This document shows positions 1-9,828 of a stretch of DNA of 46,825 bases, in pieces. The DNA is taken from assembly GCA_029287395.1 (NCBI GenBank), contig JARFRF010000029.1, forward strand, positions 1-46,825, in the 5' to 3' direction. The translations under genes were made by a program, and so were the position numbers. The stretch is from Methyloceanibacter sp. Lineage in GTDB: Bacteria; Pseudomonadota; Alphaproteobacteria; Rhizobiales; Methyloligellaceae. The notes beneath the pieces were generated by a model, which ran no database searches, was not told where the DNA came from, and saw nothing but the letters and a program-made list of their open reading frames with translations. Within the stretch, counting starts at the first letter, position 1. Each line of letters starts with the position of its first letter.

Positions 1-936
1 ACTGCCGCCAAAGCAAGTCCCTCTCTCGTTTTCGAGCCCTACAATGGCACCGTCTTCTACGCCGAGGACCCCGATACGCTGTGGTTCCCCGCCTCGCTCA
101 CAAAGATGATGACGGCCTATGTTGCCTTTCATGCGCTTAGAAACGGCGAGGTCAAGCCGGACACGCCCGCCGTCGTCACCAAGAACGCGCTCAGTGAACC
201 GCCGACCAAACTTGGCCTTCCCGTAGGAACCTCGATACCCCTTGAGACCGCCATCCGGGTCATCATCGTGAAGTCCGCAAACGACGTAGCCGTTATGGTT
301 GCGGAAACTGTCGGCGGGACAGAAGAAGCCTTCATCGAACGCATGAATGAGGCAGCGAAGCGGCTAGGGATGACAAGCACGCAGTTCGCCAATCCTCATG
401 GTCTGCCAAACGAACAGCAATACACGACCGCACGTGATCTAGCCCGCCTCGCCCGCGCACTTATCATCGAGTTTCCGGAGTATGCGGACATATTCGCGAC
501 GAAGTCGGTTTCGGTAGGGAAGCGTACTCTGCGCTCCCACAATGGCATGCTGCGGACATTCAACGGCGCGGACGGCATGAAGACCGGCTTCATCTGCCAC
601 TCCGGCTTCAACATCGTCACAAGCGCGACCCGCGATGGACGGAAGCTGGTTGCGGTTGTCCTCGGTGAAAAGTCTACCCGCGTCCGCAACGCCCGCGCGG
701 CCCAACTCCTCGAGAACGGCTTCAAACGTTATTTCTGGAAGTCATTGTTTGGCACCAGCCTGAACGGTCTGCCGCTGCCAGCTGAGCGGGACGACCGGCC
801 TGTGTATCTCGGGAAGATCATCTGTGGTCCGAACTACGGCGCCGTCAGGCCTGAGCTAACGCCAGACCTGTTCCGGTTGGAGACGCCGATCACGCGGCTT
901 GCCAGTTTGCCAACGCCCCCGAACCCATTCAATTAG
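1..936 (+). CDS. D-alanyl-D-alanine carboxypeptidase, 5' end cut by window
   Basis: Penicillin-binding serine DD-peptidase (peptidase S11 family) that trims the terminal D-Ala of peptidoglycan stem peptides in the periplasm. Frame 1 is open from base 1, so the track start at 106 is internal. The 311 visible codons carry all three active-site motifs: SxxK (PASLTK, about residues 32-35 of the fragment), SxN (SAN, about 92) and KTG (GMKTGF, about 194). The missing N-terminus should hold the signal peptide. No recognisable SPOR or PBP5_C domain follows the catalytic domain; the tail is short and proline-rich. The next gene starts 12 bases after the stop, suggesting co-transcription. Family assignment is secure; which paralogue (DacA, DacC or DacF-like) is not. 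Confidence 0.93.
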   Translation, partial: TAAKASPSLVFEPYNGTVFYAEDPDTLWFPASLTKMMTAYVAFHALRNGEVKPDTPAVVTKNALSEPPTKLGLPVGTSIPLETAIRVIIVKSANDVAVMVAETVGGTEEAFIERMNEAAKRLGMTSTQFANPHGLPNEQQYTTARDLARLARALIIEFPEYADIFATKSVSVGKRTLRSHNGMLRTFNGADGMKTGFICHSGFNIVTSATRDGRKLVAVVLGEKSTRVRNARAAQLLENGFKRYFWKSLFGTSLNGLPLPAERDDRPVYLGKIICGPNYGAVRPELTPDLFRLETPITRLASLPTPPNPFN

Positions 937-948
937 TACCTGCGCATC

Positions 949-1434
949 GTGTCCGTACGACTTGCCCTCACGCTAACACTTGCCCTGGCATGCGCGCAGA
1001 GTTTGCTCCTGCGGCAGTCAGCCTGGGCACTTCTGGCGGAGTTTCCGGATGAGATGGCCGAAACCGTTGCCGAAGCTGCAGAGCGGTGTCGCGCCGACGG
1101 TGGCACACCCGATGTAGCTAAAGTCCTGCAGAGCGATGACCTGAACGGTGACGGCCGGCCCGACTGGGTCGCTGACTACAGCAAACTAATCTGCAAAGAC
1201 GGCGGCAACCCTGCCTGTGGCGTGAACGGGTGCTTGATACAGCTCTACTACTGGGACGGCGACGATTGGGACAAGGTCTTCGAGGACTTCGTGCAGGACC
1301 ACAGGTTCTCAACGAGTGGGCAGTCACGTCTAATGCACGTGAAGACCTACGGCGTACCCTGCAACCGGCCGGCAGCGGAAACCTGCAGCTACACCTACAA
1401 GCTCGAAAAAGATGCGATTACGCCTGTTCGCTAG
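949..1434 (+). CDS. secreted cysteine-rich protein of unknown function
   Basis: A 161-residue protein with a GTG start. The N-terminus (about residues 1-28) is a hydrophobic signal peptide ending near SAWA. The mature part has about seven cysteines, likely paired in the periplasm, and one acidic loop, DLNGDGRPDW, that fits the DxNxDGxxD pattern of EF-hand or FG-GAP-like calcium loops. I do not recognise a named family. It lies 12 bases after the carboxypeptidase gene on the same strand, so the two are probably co-transcribed. Calcium binding is inference from one motif. No strong ribosome-binding site precedes the GTG, so the start could be slightly different. Confidence 0.7.
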   Translation: MSVRLALTLTLALACAQSLLLRQSAWALLAEFPDEMAETVAEAAERCRADGGTPDVAKVLQSDDLNGDGRPDWVADYSKLICKDGGNPACGVNGCLIQLYYWDGDDWDKVFEDFVQDHRFSTSGQSRLMHVKTYGVPCNRPAAETCSYTYKLEKDAITPVR

Positions 1435-1455
1435 CGTACGATATTTAGTCAGCGC

Positions 1456-2136
1456 CTACCGGTTGGAATTGTCGTGAAACGCGATCGCGGCCTCGACCAG
1501 GGCTTTGGCTTCGGGGGAAGCCCAGTCGGCGGGACCGACCAGACGGCCCATCTCCCGACCTTCCGGATCGATCAGCAAGGTCGTTGGCATCCCCACAGCC
1601 CTTAGTTTTGCGAAGATCTTTCCTCCTGGGTCGTAGTAGTTGGTGAGATCGGTTGCGCCCGTTTCCTCGAGGAATTGCTCAGCTTTTTCTGGACCGCCCT
1701 TGTCGATATTAAGCGCAACCACTTCGAAGCCGTCACCTCCAAGTTCCGACTGCAACGCGTTCAGCTGAGGCATCTCTTCGCGGCAGGGCACACACCACGT
1801 CGCCCAGATGTTCAGGAGCAACACCTTGCCTTTCAAATCCGCGGAAGTCATTGATGAGCCGTCAGGTTTATCAAAGGTGAGATCAGGCACGACCGCAGGT
1901 TCGGGGCGAATGACAAAGGCCGTCATAGCGCCTGTGTTCAACCCGCTCAGAGGCCCTGCGCCGGAACCCGCGGCCTCACCGGTGGGACTGCCCGTCGACG
2001 AAGATGCATCCGAATGATTGTCATAGGGGGTGGAAAGCCAATATACCGTGCCAAAGCCGGCGAGCAGCGCGACCGCAATTGCGAAGGCAGATGCCGCCGG
2101 AGATGTCGTGTTCTTGCGTTTCTCGGAACCGTTCAC
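1456..2136 (-). CDS. tlpA: TlpA family membrane-anchored thiol:disulfide reductase
   Basis: Thioredoxin-fold protein tethered to the inner membrane and facing the periplasm. Residues about 16-34 form a single N-terminal transmembrane anchor; a Ser/Gly/Ala-rich linker (about 40-70) leads to an AhpC/TSA-Redoxin-like domain with the active site WCVPC (114-118) and a later cis-proline loop (GMPTT). TlpA homologues in rhizobia reduce cytochrome oxidase assembly factors; that role is known for the family and only inferred here. The gene diverges from argH, an arrangement I know from other Rhizobiales. The 226-residue length is normal. It could act in cytochrome c maturation instead. Confidence 0.88.
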   Translation of the reverse strand: MNGSEKRKNTTSPAASAFAIAVALLAGFGTVYWLSTPYDNHSDASSSTGSPTGEAAGSGAGPLSGLNTGAMTAFVIRPEPAVVPDLTFDKPDGSSMTSADLKGKVLLLNIWATWCVPCREEMPQLNALQSELGGDGFEVVALNIDKGGPEKAEQFLEETGATDLTNYYDPGGKIFAKLRAVGMPTTLLIDPEGREMGRLVGPADWASPEAKALVEAAIAFHDNSNR

Positions 2137-2210
2137 GTCGTTCTCTTTGACCTTGAGTTCTTGGTGACTGTGAGTTTTTGGGAACTCATTCAGCTTCAGA
2201 CCGGGCTACC

Positions 2211-3608
2211 ATGACTAACACTATGTGGGGCGGCCGTTTCGCCAATAGCCCCTCCGACATCATGGAGGACATAAATGCCTCTATCGATTTCGACAAGCGA
2301 CTCTGGCCGCACGACATCGAGGCTTCCAAGGCCCATGTCGCCATGCTGGAGGCGACCGGCATTCTTACGCCCGACGAGACGTCGCAAATCATCTCAGGTC
2401 TCGACAAAATCCTAGCCGAGATCGAGTCCGGTGACTTCAAATTCTCGCGAGCCCTCGAGGACATTCATCTCAACGTGGAGCATCGGCTGAAAGAAATCGT
2501 CGGCCCCGTTGCCGGCAAGCTACACACCGCACGGTCGCGCAACGACCAGGTGGCGACGGACTTCAAGCTCTATATCCGGGATGAGATCGGCCTAATCGAC
2601 GCGGGACTCGCACAGCTTCAGCTGGCGCTCGCGACGCGCGCACTTGATGAGGCGGCGACTGTCATGCCGGGCTTCACCCATTTGCAAACGGCCCAGCCCG
2701 TCACATTCGGCCATCATTGCCTCGCTTACGTCGAGATGTTCGCCCGCGACCGGGGCAGGTTCCTCGACGCCGCCACGCGGCTCAACGAATGCCCGCTAGG
2801 CTCGGCCGCGCTCGCGGGCACAAGCTTTCCCATCGACCGTCAACACACGGCGAAAGCGCTCGGATTCGATCGCCCAACAGCAAACTCGCTCGACACGGTC
2901 TCGGACCGGGACTTTGCTCTTGAGACATTGGCCGCGGCGTCGATCGCGGCCATGCATCTCTCACGGCTGGCCGAGGAAATCGTGCTCTGGACATCGCCTC
3001 AGTTCGGCTTCGCCCGGCTGTCGGACTCGTTTTCCACCGGCTCCTCGATCATGCCGCAGAAGCGCAACCCGGACGCGGCTGAACTCGTTCGGGCGAAGAC
3101 AGGCCGCATTGCGGGCGCATTCCAGGCTCTGCTGTTGGTCATGAAGGGCCTGCCTCTGGCCTATGCAAAGGACATGCAGGAGGATAAGGAGCCCGTGTTC
3201 GACGCACTCGATGCCCTGAAACTCGGGATTGCAGCCCTTGGCGGCATGGTTTCAGACCTCCTGGTCAATGCGAAGGCTATGAAGAAGGCCGCTGGGAGCG
3301 AGTATTCGACGGCGACGGACTTAGCCGACTGGCTGGTGCAAAACCTCGACACGCCGTTTCGAGAGGCGCACCATATCACGGGGACAATCGTTGCTTTGGC
3401 AGAGGAAAAGGGCATCGAACTCAGGCGTATGCAGTTGTCCGACCTCCAAGCCGTGGAACCGAGGATTACCGATGATATCTACAACGTCCTGGACCCGGCC
3501 CGCTCGGCCAAAAGCCGGACGAGTTATGGCGGAACTGCCCCCTCAAACGTTGAGCGTGAGGCCAGACGCTGGATAAAGCGTTTGGAGAAGGACAGCGTCT
3601 CGCGATAA
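2211..3608 (+). CDS. argH: argininosuccinate lyase
   Basis: Last step of arginine biosynthesis: argininosuccinate is split to arginine and fumarate in the cytoplasm by a homotetramer. The 465-residue product has the fumarase/aspartase superfamily signature [12 protein letters not shown] near residue 278, which contains the catalytic serine loop, and the N-terminal MWGGRF typical of ArgH. I chose ATG 2211 over the track's TTG at 2178 because homologues begin a few residues before WGGRF and the upstream 11 codons look non-coding. It diverges from tlpA and is followed by lptM and lysA, a familiar alphaproteobacterial order that links arginine and lysine synthesis genes. Confidence 0.97.
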   Translation: MTNTMWGGRFANSPSDIMEDINASIDFDKRLWPHDIEASKAHVAMLEATGILTPDETSQIISGLDKILAEIESGDFKFSRALEDIHLNVEHRLKEIVGPVAGKLHTARSRNDQVATDFKLYIRDEIGLIDAGLAQLQLALATRALDEAATVMPGFTHLQTAQPVTFGHHCLAYVEMFARDRGRFLDAATRLNECPLGSAALAGTSFPIDRQHTAKALGFDRPTANSLDTVSDRDFALETLAAASIAAMHLSRLAEEIVLWTSPQFGFARLSDSFSTGSSIMPQKRNPDAAELVRAKTGRIAGAFQALLLVMKGLPLAYAKDMQEDKEPVFDALDALKLGIAALGGMVSDLLVNAKAMKKAAGSEYSTATDLADWLVQNLDTPFREAHHITGTIVALAEEKGIELRRMQLSDLQAVEPRITDDIYNVLDPARSAKSRTSYGGTAPSNVEREARRWIKRLEKDSVSR

Positions 3609-3707
3609 AAGAGGGACAGCACGGGGTTAACAGACAACCGCCAGCCACGGGGCATTGTGTCGTTGGACAGGGTTTGGACGGGGTCGGATCCTCAAAGGAT
3701 GATATAG

Positions 3708-3896
3708 ATGGGAAGCGCTATGCGCATTCTCTTGTCATTGCTGCTTGTTCTTACCGTGGGCCTCTCGGCTTGCGGGCGTCGCGGTTCGCTTGAACGCCCA
3801 GAGGCCCGTTATCCCGAAGTTGCCGCCGATCCGTCCACCAAACAGTCTAAGGCTCCGGACCGACGCATTCCGATCCTTGATGACATTATTCATTAG
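3708..3896 (+). CDS. lptM: small outer-membrane lipoprotein, LptM (YifL)-like
   Basis: A 62-residue lipoprotein precursor. A short signal peptide (about residues 5-20) ends in the lipobox LSAC, so the mature protein would start at the lipidated Cys and be only about 40 residues, followed by GRRG. This cysteine-glycine start and the position just upstream of lysA match the LptM/YifL group, whose E. coli member helps the LPS translocon LptD mature. The function here is by family analogy. ATG 3708 has AAAGGA eight bases upstream; ATG 3720 (MRILLS) is an alternative with GGAAG in front. Co-transcription with argH and lysA is likely. Confidence 0.8.
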   Translation: MGSAMRILLSLLLVLTVGLSACGRRGSLERPEARYPEVAADPSTKQSKAPDRRIPILDDIIH

Positions 3897-3934
3897 CTAG
3901 GCCCGAATTATCCGGCCCCAGACAACCACGTCCT

Positions 3935-5218
3935 ATGCACCATTTCGCCTACCGGCGCGGCGCATCCGAAGCCAACGTGCTTCACGCTGAAGACGTCGAT
4001 CTGTGCGCATTAGCTGCGGAAGTCGGCACGCCATTCTATTGCTACTCCACGGCCACGTTCGAACGGCACATTGCGGTGTTCGCGGACGCGTTCGCCGCGC
4101 GGCCCGACACGCTCGTCTGCTACGCGATCAAGGCTAACTCCAATCTCGGCGTACTGGCCACGCTCGCCAAGCAAGGGGCCGGAATGGACGTGGTTTCCGA
4201 AGGCGAGCTGCGTCGCGCACTGGCTGTCGGCGTCCCCGGAGAACGCGTGGTCTTTTCTGGCGTGGGCAAGACAAGAAACGAAATGGCATTCGCCCTCAAC
4301 GCCGGCATTTACGCGTTCAACGTCGAGTCGGAACCCGAGTTAGAGGCTCTAAGCCAAGTCGCCGACGCGATGGGAAAGACCGCGCGGATCGCCTTTCGCG
4401 TCAACCCAGATGTCGACGCGGGGACGCACCACAAGATCTCGACGGGAAAGGCTGAGAATAAGTTCGGCGTACCCTTCGATGAGGCCCCCGCGCTTTACAA
4501 ACGGGCAAGCCAGCTCCCCGGTATCGAACCAGCGGGGATTCACATGCATATCGGCAGTCAGATCATTGATTTGGCGCCCTTCGCGAACGCCTTCGCGCTC
4601 CTCAAGGAGTTGGTCTCGGCGTTGCGCGCGAATGGTTTCGGTATCGAATTCGTCAATTTGGGAGGGGGGCTCGGAATCCCTTACCGGACGGACGAACCAG
4701 ACCCGCCGCTGCCGCTAGACTACGCGCGTCTCGTCAACGACACCATGGGAGACCTCGACGTACGGCTGCTCTTCGAGCCGGGGCGCATGATTGCCGGAAA
4801 CGCGGGAATTCTCGTGGCTCGAGTTCTCTATGTGAAAATCGCGCCGGAGAAAATTTTCACCATTACCGATGCGGGCATGAACGATCTGATCCGGCCAACG
4901 CTTTACGACGCGTATCATCGTATCCAGCCGGTAGTAGAACCAAAGCCAAGCGGCAACACGGTTGTGACCGACGTCGTGGGGCCCGTCTGTGAGACCGGCG
5001 ACTACTTGGCCCTCGCACGGCGCCTACCCGAACTGAACACAGGCGACCTGATCGCTGTAATGACCGCAGGCGCTTACGGTGCCGTACAGGCCTCTCAGTA
5101 CAACAGCCGCCTGTTAGTGCCTGAAGTTCTTGTTTCTGGTGCCAATTATTGCATTACCCGCCCACGGACCAGCTATGAGGAGATGCTCTCCGCAGAGCGT
5201 TTGCCAAGCTGGCTTTGA
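3935..5218 (+). CDS. lysA: diaminopimelate decarboxylase
   Basis: PLP enzyme of the alanine racemase-fold decarboxylase group that converts meso-diaminopimelate to lysine, the last step of lysine synthesis. The 427 residues show the PLP-binding lysine in YAIKANSN (K66), the phosphate-binding glycine loop GGGLGIPY, the EPGR motif and the substrate-pocket GPVCETGD with the catalytic cysteine donated across the dimer. Length is normal. It starts 38 bases after lptM on the same strand. The choice of ATG 3935 (MHHFAYRRG) agrees with the family N-terminus. Confidence 0.97.
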   Translation: MHHFAYRRGASEANVLHAEDVDLCALAAEVGTPFYCYSTATFERHIAVFADAFAARPDTLVCYAIKANSNLGVLATLAKQGAGMDVVSEGELRRALAVGVPGERVVFSGVGKTRNEMAFALNAGIYAFNVESEPELEALSQVADAMGKTARIAFRVNPDVDAGTHHKISTGKAENKFGVPFDEAPALYKRASQLPGIEPAGIHMHIGSQIIDLAPFANAFALLKELVSALRANGFGIEFVNLGGGLGIPYRTDEPDPPLPLDYARLVNDTMGDLDVRLLFEPGRMIAGNAGILVARVLYVKIAPEKIFTITDAGMNDLIRPTLYDAYHRIQPVVEPKPSGNTVVTDVVGPVCETGDYLALARRLPELNTGDLIAVMTAGAYGAVQASQYNSRLLVPEVLVSGANYCITRPRTSYEEMLSAERLPSWL

Positions 5219-5321
5219 CGGGCCTTACCCTCGCGACGCCCCGATTCTGCCGGTTTCCGCGCGGAATGTTACCGGGTTGTAATTCTGGGCCACACGCCCC
5301 TCTGTGCTAACACTGCGAACC

Positions 5322-8030
5322 ATGACGCGATCCTCCCCCTCGAAAGATGCCGGAAAACCCAAGACCGCGCCGGACACGCTGACGCGCCGGTTTGAGCGCC
5401 GCGTACGTCTAAGTTGGGTCGCCTTGCTTGCCGAACGCGTATTCGAGTCGCTTCTTTGGCCTTTCGTCGTGGTCTGTGCGTTTCTCGTCTTCTCGCTTTT
5501 GGGCGGATGGGGCTGGCTGTCGCCAATCGCTCACCAGGCCCTCCTGGGTCTGTTTCTCATTGCTCTTGTGGTCGCGCTGGTGCCGGTATGGCGTATCGAT
5601 GTGCCAGACCGAGCCGAGGCCCTTCGCCGCCTCGAGCGCGACTCAGGAATCCAACACCGGCCGGCCTCGTCCTATGAGGACACCCTGGAGGCAGAGCCCG
5701 GCACGGCACCCGCCCAGCTTTGGACCCTCCATAGAAAGCGACTAGCAAGACTCGTGGCGCGACTTAAGCCTTCCTGGCCGAAGCCACGGTCGGATCGCGA
5801 CGACCCCTACGCGATCCGTGCGGCTCTCGTTCTTGCGCTTGTGGTCTCATTTTTTGCTGCCGGGGGAGACGCGGGCTCCCGCATTAAGGCGGCGTTCCTG
5901 CCAGCCGCCACCGCCTCGACACAGGTGGTGCGCCTCGATGCGTGGATTACGCCGCCGGTTTACACGGGCATGGCGCCTGTGGTTCTCGCGGACGGGACAG
6001 AAAAAGTCGGTCCGGGTGCGGAGACCTTCCGTGCCTTGTCGGTACCTGTCCGGAGTCAGCTTATAGTCCGCGCTCATGCGCCAGACGGAGACCGCGTAAC
6101 TCTCACGCTCTCTGACGAGAACGGAGAGACCCGATCAGTCGAACCAAAAGATGGGTCGGCAGCGGGCCTCATGGAATTTAATGCCGGACTCATCAACCCT
6201 GTAACTGCGGATCTGCGTATCGGCGGAGCCACGGTCGCCCAGTGGCATTTCGCGATGATTGAAGATGCCGCGCCGCAAATCAGCCTCCGCGAAGCGCCAG
6301 CGGCCCTGCCGCGCGGTGCGCTGCGGCTCGAGTACAGCGCGCTTGATGATTACGGTGTCGCCAGCGCCGAAGCTCGTTTCTCGCTGGCCGAAGACGATAC
6401 GACGGACCTTCCCGAAGATATCGCTATCGAAGAGGAAATGGACCTGGCTGAGGTCGAGCCGCTTTTCGCACCTCCCAAGATCGCGCTTCAGCTGCCGCGC
6501 ACAAACGCTAAGAAGCTCGATGGTCGGGCCAGCCAAGACCTGACATCGCATCCTTGGGCAGGGCTCAAGGTTATGATGACCCTCACTGCACGCGACCAGG
6601 CCGATCAGCTGGGAACGAGCGAGCCATATCCCCTGATCCTGCCGACGCGCAACTTTACGAAACCACTGGCAAGGGCGGTGATTGAGCAGCGCCGGACTCT
6701 TGTTCTCGATCCAGAAGAGACCCCGCTTGTTGCCCGTGCGTTGGACGCGCTGACGATGGGTGGGGAAAAAGCGACGGACGATACGTTTGTCTATTTGTCG
6801 CTGCGTAACGCCTATTGGCGCCTCCAAAACGATCGCTCGCGCGAGTCGGTAAAGACCGTGGTCGATCAACTTTGGGCAACGGCCTTGCGTATCGAGGAAG
6901 GTGATCTGCCGGCGGCCGAGCGAGATCTTCGAGCAGCCCAAAACGCACTCATGCAGGCGCTACGCGACAATGCACCCTCGGAGGAAATCAAAGAGCGCAT
7001 CGAAGAGTTGCGCAAGGCTCTGTCTAAGTACCTGCAGGCCATGGCCGCGCAGCAGAAAGATCAGACCGACATAGCTGGCCAGCCGCAACAGAATCAGGAT
7101 GACACTGTTTCCGACCAGGACCTGGACAAAATGCTCGAGAGCATCAAGGACCTCGCTGAGGCGGGGTCGAAGGAAATGGCCGAACAGATGCTGTCCGAGC
7201 TGAACGACATTCTCGATCGGCTACAGGCCGATAACGCTCCTCGGAGCGAACAACAACAAAAGGCTCAAGAGATGATGCGGGACCTCGACGAGGTAGCCGC
7301 AGATCAGCAGGAGCTTCTCGACGATACGTTCTCTGAAAAGCGCAAGCAGCGGCAGGGACAAGGTCAGGGGCGCAACCAAAACCAGCAGTTTGACGTCACG
7401 CCGCCCGGATCGCCGATGGGCTTCGGCAATGCCATGTCGCCCCTCACGGACCAGATGCCCCAGGGAGGCCAATCCGGCGCACGTGCGCAGGGGCAATCCG
7501 GCCGTCAGGGCGATGCGCCAGGTGGAGGCCAAGAGCAGTTCGGCCAACAGCAACAGCAAGGCTCGCAAGGCAGTCTCCAGGAGCGACAAAAGGCCCTGCG
7601 CGAAAAACTCCAGCAGTTGATCGAGCGGATGCGCCAAGCCGGCGGCGAAGCGCCCGAGCAATTCGAAGGCGCGCGCGAAGCGATGGAAGAGGCCGAGCAA
7701 GCTATCGGAGAAGAGAACTACGATCGCGCTGCGCAAAACCAAACGCTTGCCCTGGACCGGATGCGCGAAGGCACTGAGTCTATGGCACAGCAAATGACGG
7801 CTCAGGGCGAGATGGAGGGCGGACAAGGTCCAGGTTCCAACGGCCGCGATCCGCTGGGCCGTCCAGACCGTTCAAACCGTCCGGACCTCGGACTATCAGT
7901 ACAGGTCCCTGACGAAATCGATATTCAGAAGGCTCGCGAAGTTCTAGACGAGTTGCGCCGACGGATTGGCGACCCAAGCCGGCCAACCATTGAACTCGAC
8001 TACCTCGAACGGCTAATCAGGTCCTTCTAG
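5322..8030 (+). CDS. DUF4175 (TIGR02302) membrane protein
   Basis: A 902-residue alphaproteobacterial protein of unknown function. Two transmembrane helices lie near residues 40-85 and a third near 165-185 (LVLALVVSFFAAGG), after which the bulk should be periplasmic. The middle is beta-rich; residues about 530-800 are helical, strongly charged and glutamine-rich (QQQKAQE, GQGQGRNQNQQ, QQQQQG), predicting coiled coil plus disordered linkers. The C-terminus VQVPDEIDIQKAREVLDELRRR resembles the family's end. I took ATG 5322 over the track's GTG 5304 because the six extra codons precede a better start. It follows lysA by about 100 bases and is probably on the same transcript. A cell-envelope role is a guess. 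Confidence 0.88.
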   Translation: MTRSSPSKDAGKPKTAPDTLTRRFERRVRLSWVALLAERVFESLLWPFVVVCAFLVFSLLGGWGWLSPIAHQALLGLFLIALVVALVPVWRIDVPDRAEALRRLERDSGIQHRPASSYEDTLEAEPGTAPAQLWTLHRKRLARLVARLKPSWPKPRSDRDDPYAIRAALVLALVVSFFAAGGDAGSRIKAAFLPAATASTQVVRLDAWITPPVYTGMAPVVLADGTEKVGPGAETFRALSVPVRSQLIVRAHAPDGDRVTLTLSDENGETRSVEPKDGSAAGLMEFNAGLINPVTADLRIGGATVAQWHFAMIEDAAPQISLREAPAALPRGALRLEYSALDDYGVASAEARFSLAEDDTTDLPEDIAIEEEMDLAEVEPLFAPPKIALQLPRTNAKKLDGRASQDLTSHPWAGLKVMMTLTARDQADQLGTSEPYPLILPTRNFTKPLARAVIEQRRTLVLDPEETPLVARALDALTMGGEKATDDTFVYLSLRNAYWRLQNDRSRESVKTVVDQLWATALRIEEGDLPAAERDLRAAQNALMQALRDNAPSEEIKERIEELRKALSKYLQAMAAQQKDQTDIAGQPQQNQDDTVSDQDLDKMLESIKDLAEAGSKEMAEQMLSELNDILDRLQADNAPRSEQQQKAQEMMRDLDEVAADQQELLDDTFSEKRKQRQGQGQGRNQNQQFDVTPPGSPMGFGNAMSPLTDQMPQGGQSGARAQGQSGRQGDAPGGGQEQFGQQQQQGSQGSLQERQKALREKLQQLIERMRQAGGEAPEQFEGAREAMEEAEQAIGEENYDRAAQNQTLALDRMREGTESMAQQMTAQGEMEGGQGPGSNGRDPLGRPDRSNRPDLGLSVQVPDEIDIQKAREVLDELRRRIGDPSRPTIELDYLERLIRSF

Positions 8031-8128
8031 TCTCAAAGCATTTTTTTTGACGCCCCCGTCAGAAAAGTGCCATCCCTTACCTTTTATGACTGGTCAGCAT
8101 TTCTCTCGCTCCGGAAGACGGCCCGCCC

Positions 8129-9235
8129 ATGCTGCAATCAATACTCAGTGCGCTCGCAAAACCCTTTGTCTGGCTGGGCGGCGTCTTTAGCCGGCTCGGT
8201 CTTATCCTAAAGATAGTGATTGGCACGATACTGATCATTTTGGTGCCCCTCTACGGGTATTTTCTTTGGAGCACGCAAGTCTGGCACAACTTCAACCCCG
8301 ACTACGCGGACGCTTACGAGGTCGCTACGAAGACCTCAGGGGACGTCCCTGAGCCTAGCGGCGGCATTGTCAGCGACGATCCAGCCAAGACTGGTACGCA
8401 GGATAAAAGCGACGCCACGGAGGCTTGTAGGCGTTCGATGATTGTCGATGCCGCCAGCGGCTTGGTGAACTTCAATGTCAACGACAACGCCTGGATTTCT
8501 TCGATGTTGCTCTACAAGTTGGGGCTCTTCGGCATTCCCTGGGACGCAACGCCGTTCTTCGACAACAAGGCTGTGTTTCAGCGCGGAATACACCAGGCTG
8601 TGCAGCGAACGGCCGTGGAACTGGTCGACTCACTTGGCCGAGTGAGAGGCACTTCTGAGGCCGACAAGGACTTGCAGACCGCGCGCAGTGACCTTCAGTA
8701 CAACGAGTATTACTGGTACTGGTCCTTTAGCCCCTTCGGCCCCAAGACCCCATCGCCTGCAGTCTACCGCACAGCGCGAAAGAACCTTCAGAAGTTCAAC
8801 GACCGGCTCGAGAGCTGCGAAGCGCTGTTCGATGCGCGCGCCGACAACCTACTCGCTTTCTTGGACCGCATCGCGAAGGATATCGGCGGGACATCTGCCG
8901 TACTCAGGGAGCGCTCGGAGAATTACAGCAGCGGCTGGTTCGACACCCGTGCGGACGACCGGTTCTGGTTCGCCTACGGCCAGCTCTATGCTTATTACGG
9001 TATTCTCACCGCGGCTCGGGCCGATTTCGAGGACGTCATCAAGCAGCGTCGACTCGAAGCAATCTGGGACGAGTTGGAGGATCAGCTCCGCGCCTCGCTC
9101 AACATCACGCCGTTCGTTATTTCGAATGGTGCCGAGGCTGGTTGGTTCATGCCGTCGCATCTTGCAACGCTCGGCTTCTACATCCTGCGCGTCCGTTCCA
9201 ACCTCGTTGAGATCCGCACGATCCTCGACCGCTAG
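8129..9235 (+). CDS. DUF2333 family membrane-anchored protein
   Basis: A 368-residue protein that I assign to DUF2333 (function unknown) from its overall layout. An amphipathic N-terminal stretch is followed by one transmembrane helix (about residues 25-48, IVIGTILIILVPLYGYFLW); the rest would face the periplasm and is mostly helical with many Trp/Tyr (NEYYWYWSF). No catalytic motif is visible. It begins about 100 bases after the DUF4175 gene. Its stop overlaps the stop of convergent hpt by four bases. The start ATG has only a weak ribosome-binding site. Confidence 0.82.
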   Translation: MLQSILSALAKPFVWLGGVFSRLGLILKIVIGTILIILVPLYGYFLWSTQVWHNFNPDYADAYEVATKTSGDVPEPSGGIVSDDPAKTGTQDKSDATEACRRSMIVDAASGLVNFNVNDNAWISSMLLYKLGLFGIPWDATPFFDNKAVFQRGIHQAVQRTAVELVDSLGRVRGTSEADKDLQTARSDLQYNEYYWYWSFSPFGPKTPSPAVYRTARKNLQKFNDRLESCEALFDARADNLLAFLDRIAKDIGGTSAVLRERSENYSSGWFDTRADDRFWFAYGQLYAYYGILTAARADFEDVIKQRRLEAIWDELEDQLRASLNITPFVISNGAEAGWFMPSHLATLGFYILRVRSNLVEIRTILDR

Positions 9236-9777
9236 CCGCCCGCGTCGATGATCCCAATGTACGGCAGTTCGCGATAGCGGTTTCCGAGATCCATGCCGTA
9301 GCCCACTACAAATTGGTCGGGGCACTCAAAGCCTGCAAAGTCAGCGGCAACGACTTCTGTGCGCCTGGCCTTTTTGTCGAGAAGGACGCAGCTCAGCACT
9401 GTACGTGCGCCCTTGCGACGCAATCGCTCTTTTGCAAACAGAAGCGTACGACCGGAATCGAGGATGTCGTCTACAATGACAACATCGCGGCCCTCGACAT
9501 CCGACTCCACGTCACGCAGAATTTCGACCGGACCGCCAGAGGTTTCGTTGCGATAGCTCGCCAGGAAAATGAAATCTATTTCAGGTTTCAGTCCTTGCGC
9601 GTGGAGGGCTCGCACCAGATCGGCAACGAAAATGAAGCTTCCTTTCAGGACCGCAACAATCAGCAGTGCGCGAAGATCGCATGCAGCAATGCTGCGTGCC
9701 AGCGCATCGACGCGCGCCGCGATTACCTCTGTACTGTAGAGCGTCGCGATCGAGTGTGACGCGGGCGGTTCCGCCAT
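9232..9777 (-). CDS. hpt: hypoxanthine(-guanine) phosphoribosyltransferase
   Basis: Purine salvage enzyme joining hypoxanthine or guanine to PRPP to give IMP or GMP. The 181-residue product has the PRPP-binding motif VVIVDDILDSGRT (99-111) with the two acidic residues, the flexible-loop SYRNET (about 74-79) and the LKGSF loop near residue 44, all typical of type I PRTases of the Hpt group. Length is typical. The gene lies 51 bases downstream of the zinc-ribbon protein gene on the same strand, so the two may be co-transcribed; it converges on the DUF2333 gene. Confidence 0.95.
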   Translation of the reverse strand: MAEPPASHSIATLYSTEVIAARVDALARSIAACDLRALLIVAVLKGSFIFVADLVRALHAQGLKPEIDFIFLASYRNETSGGPVEILRDVESDVEGRDVVIVDDILDSGRTLLFAKERLRRKGARTVLSCVLLDKKARRTEVVAADFAGFECPDQFVVGYGMDLGNRYRELPYIGIIDAGG

Positions 9778-9828
9778 GCCAAACCTGCCCTGTCTGGCCT
9801 GGCCGAGTTCAGCGTTGCCGAACGAACT

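Noticed and set aside
6135-6941. 268-codon minus-strand ORF in the DUF4175 gene
   Set aside because: Shadow of a high-GC coding sequence; no family features and full overlap with a well-supported gene.
8031-8060. Terminator at the eight-T run after the DUF4175 gene
   Set aside because: The only GC stem (GACG-CCCC-CGTC) follows the T-run instead of preceding it on the plus strand, and no stem precedes it.
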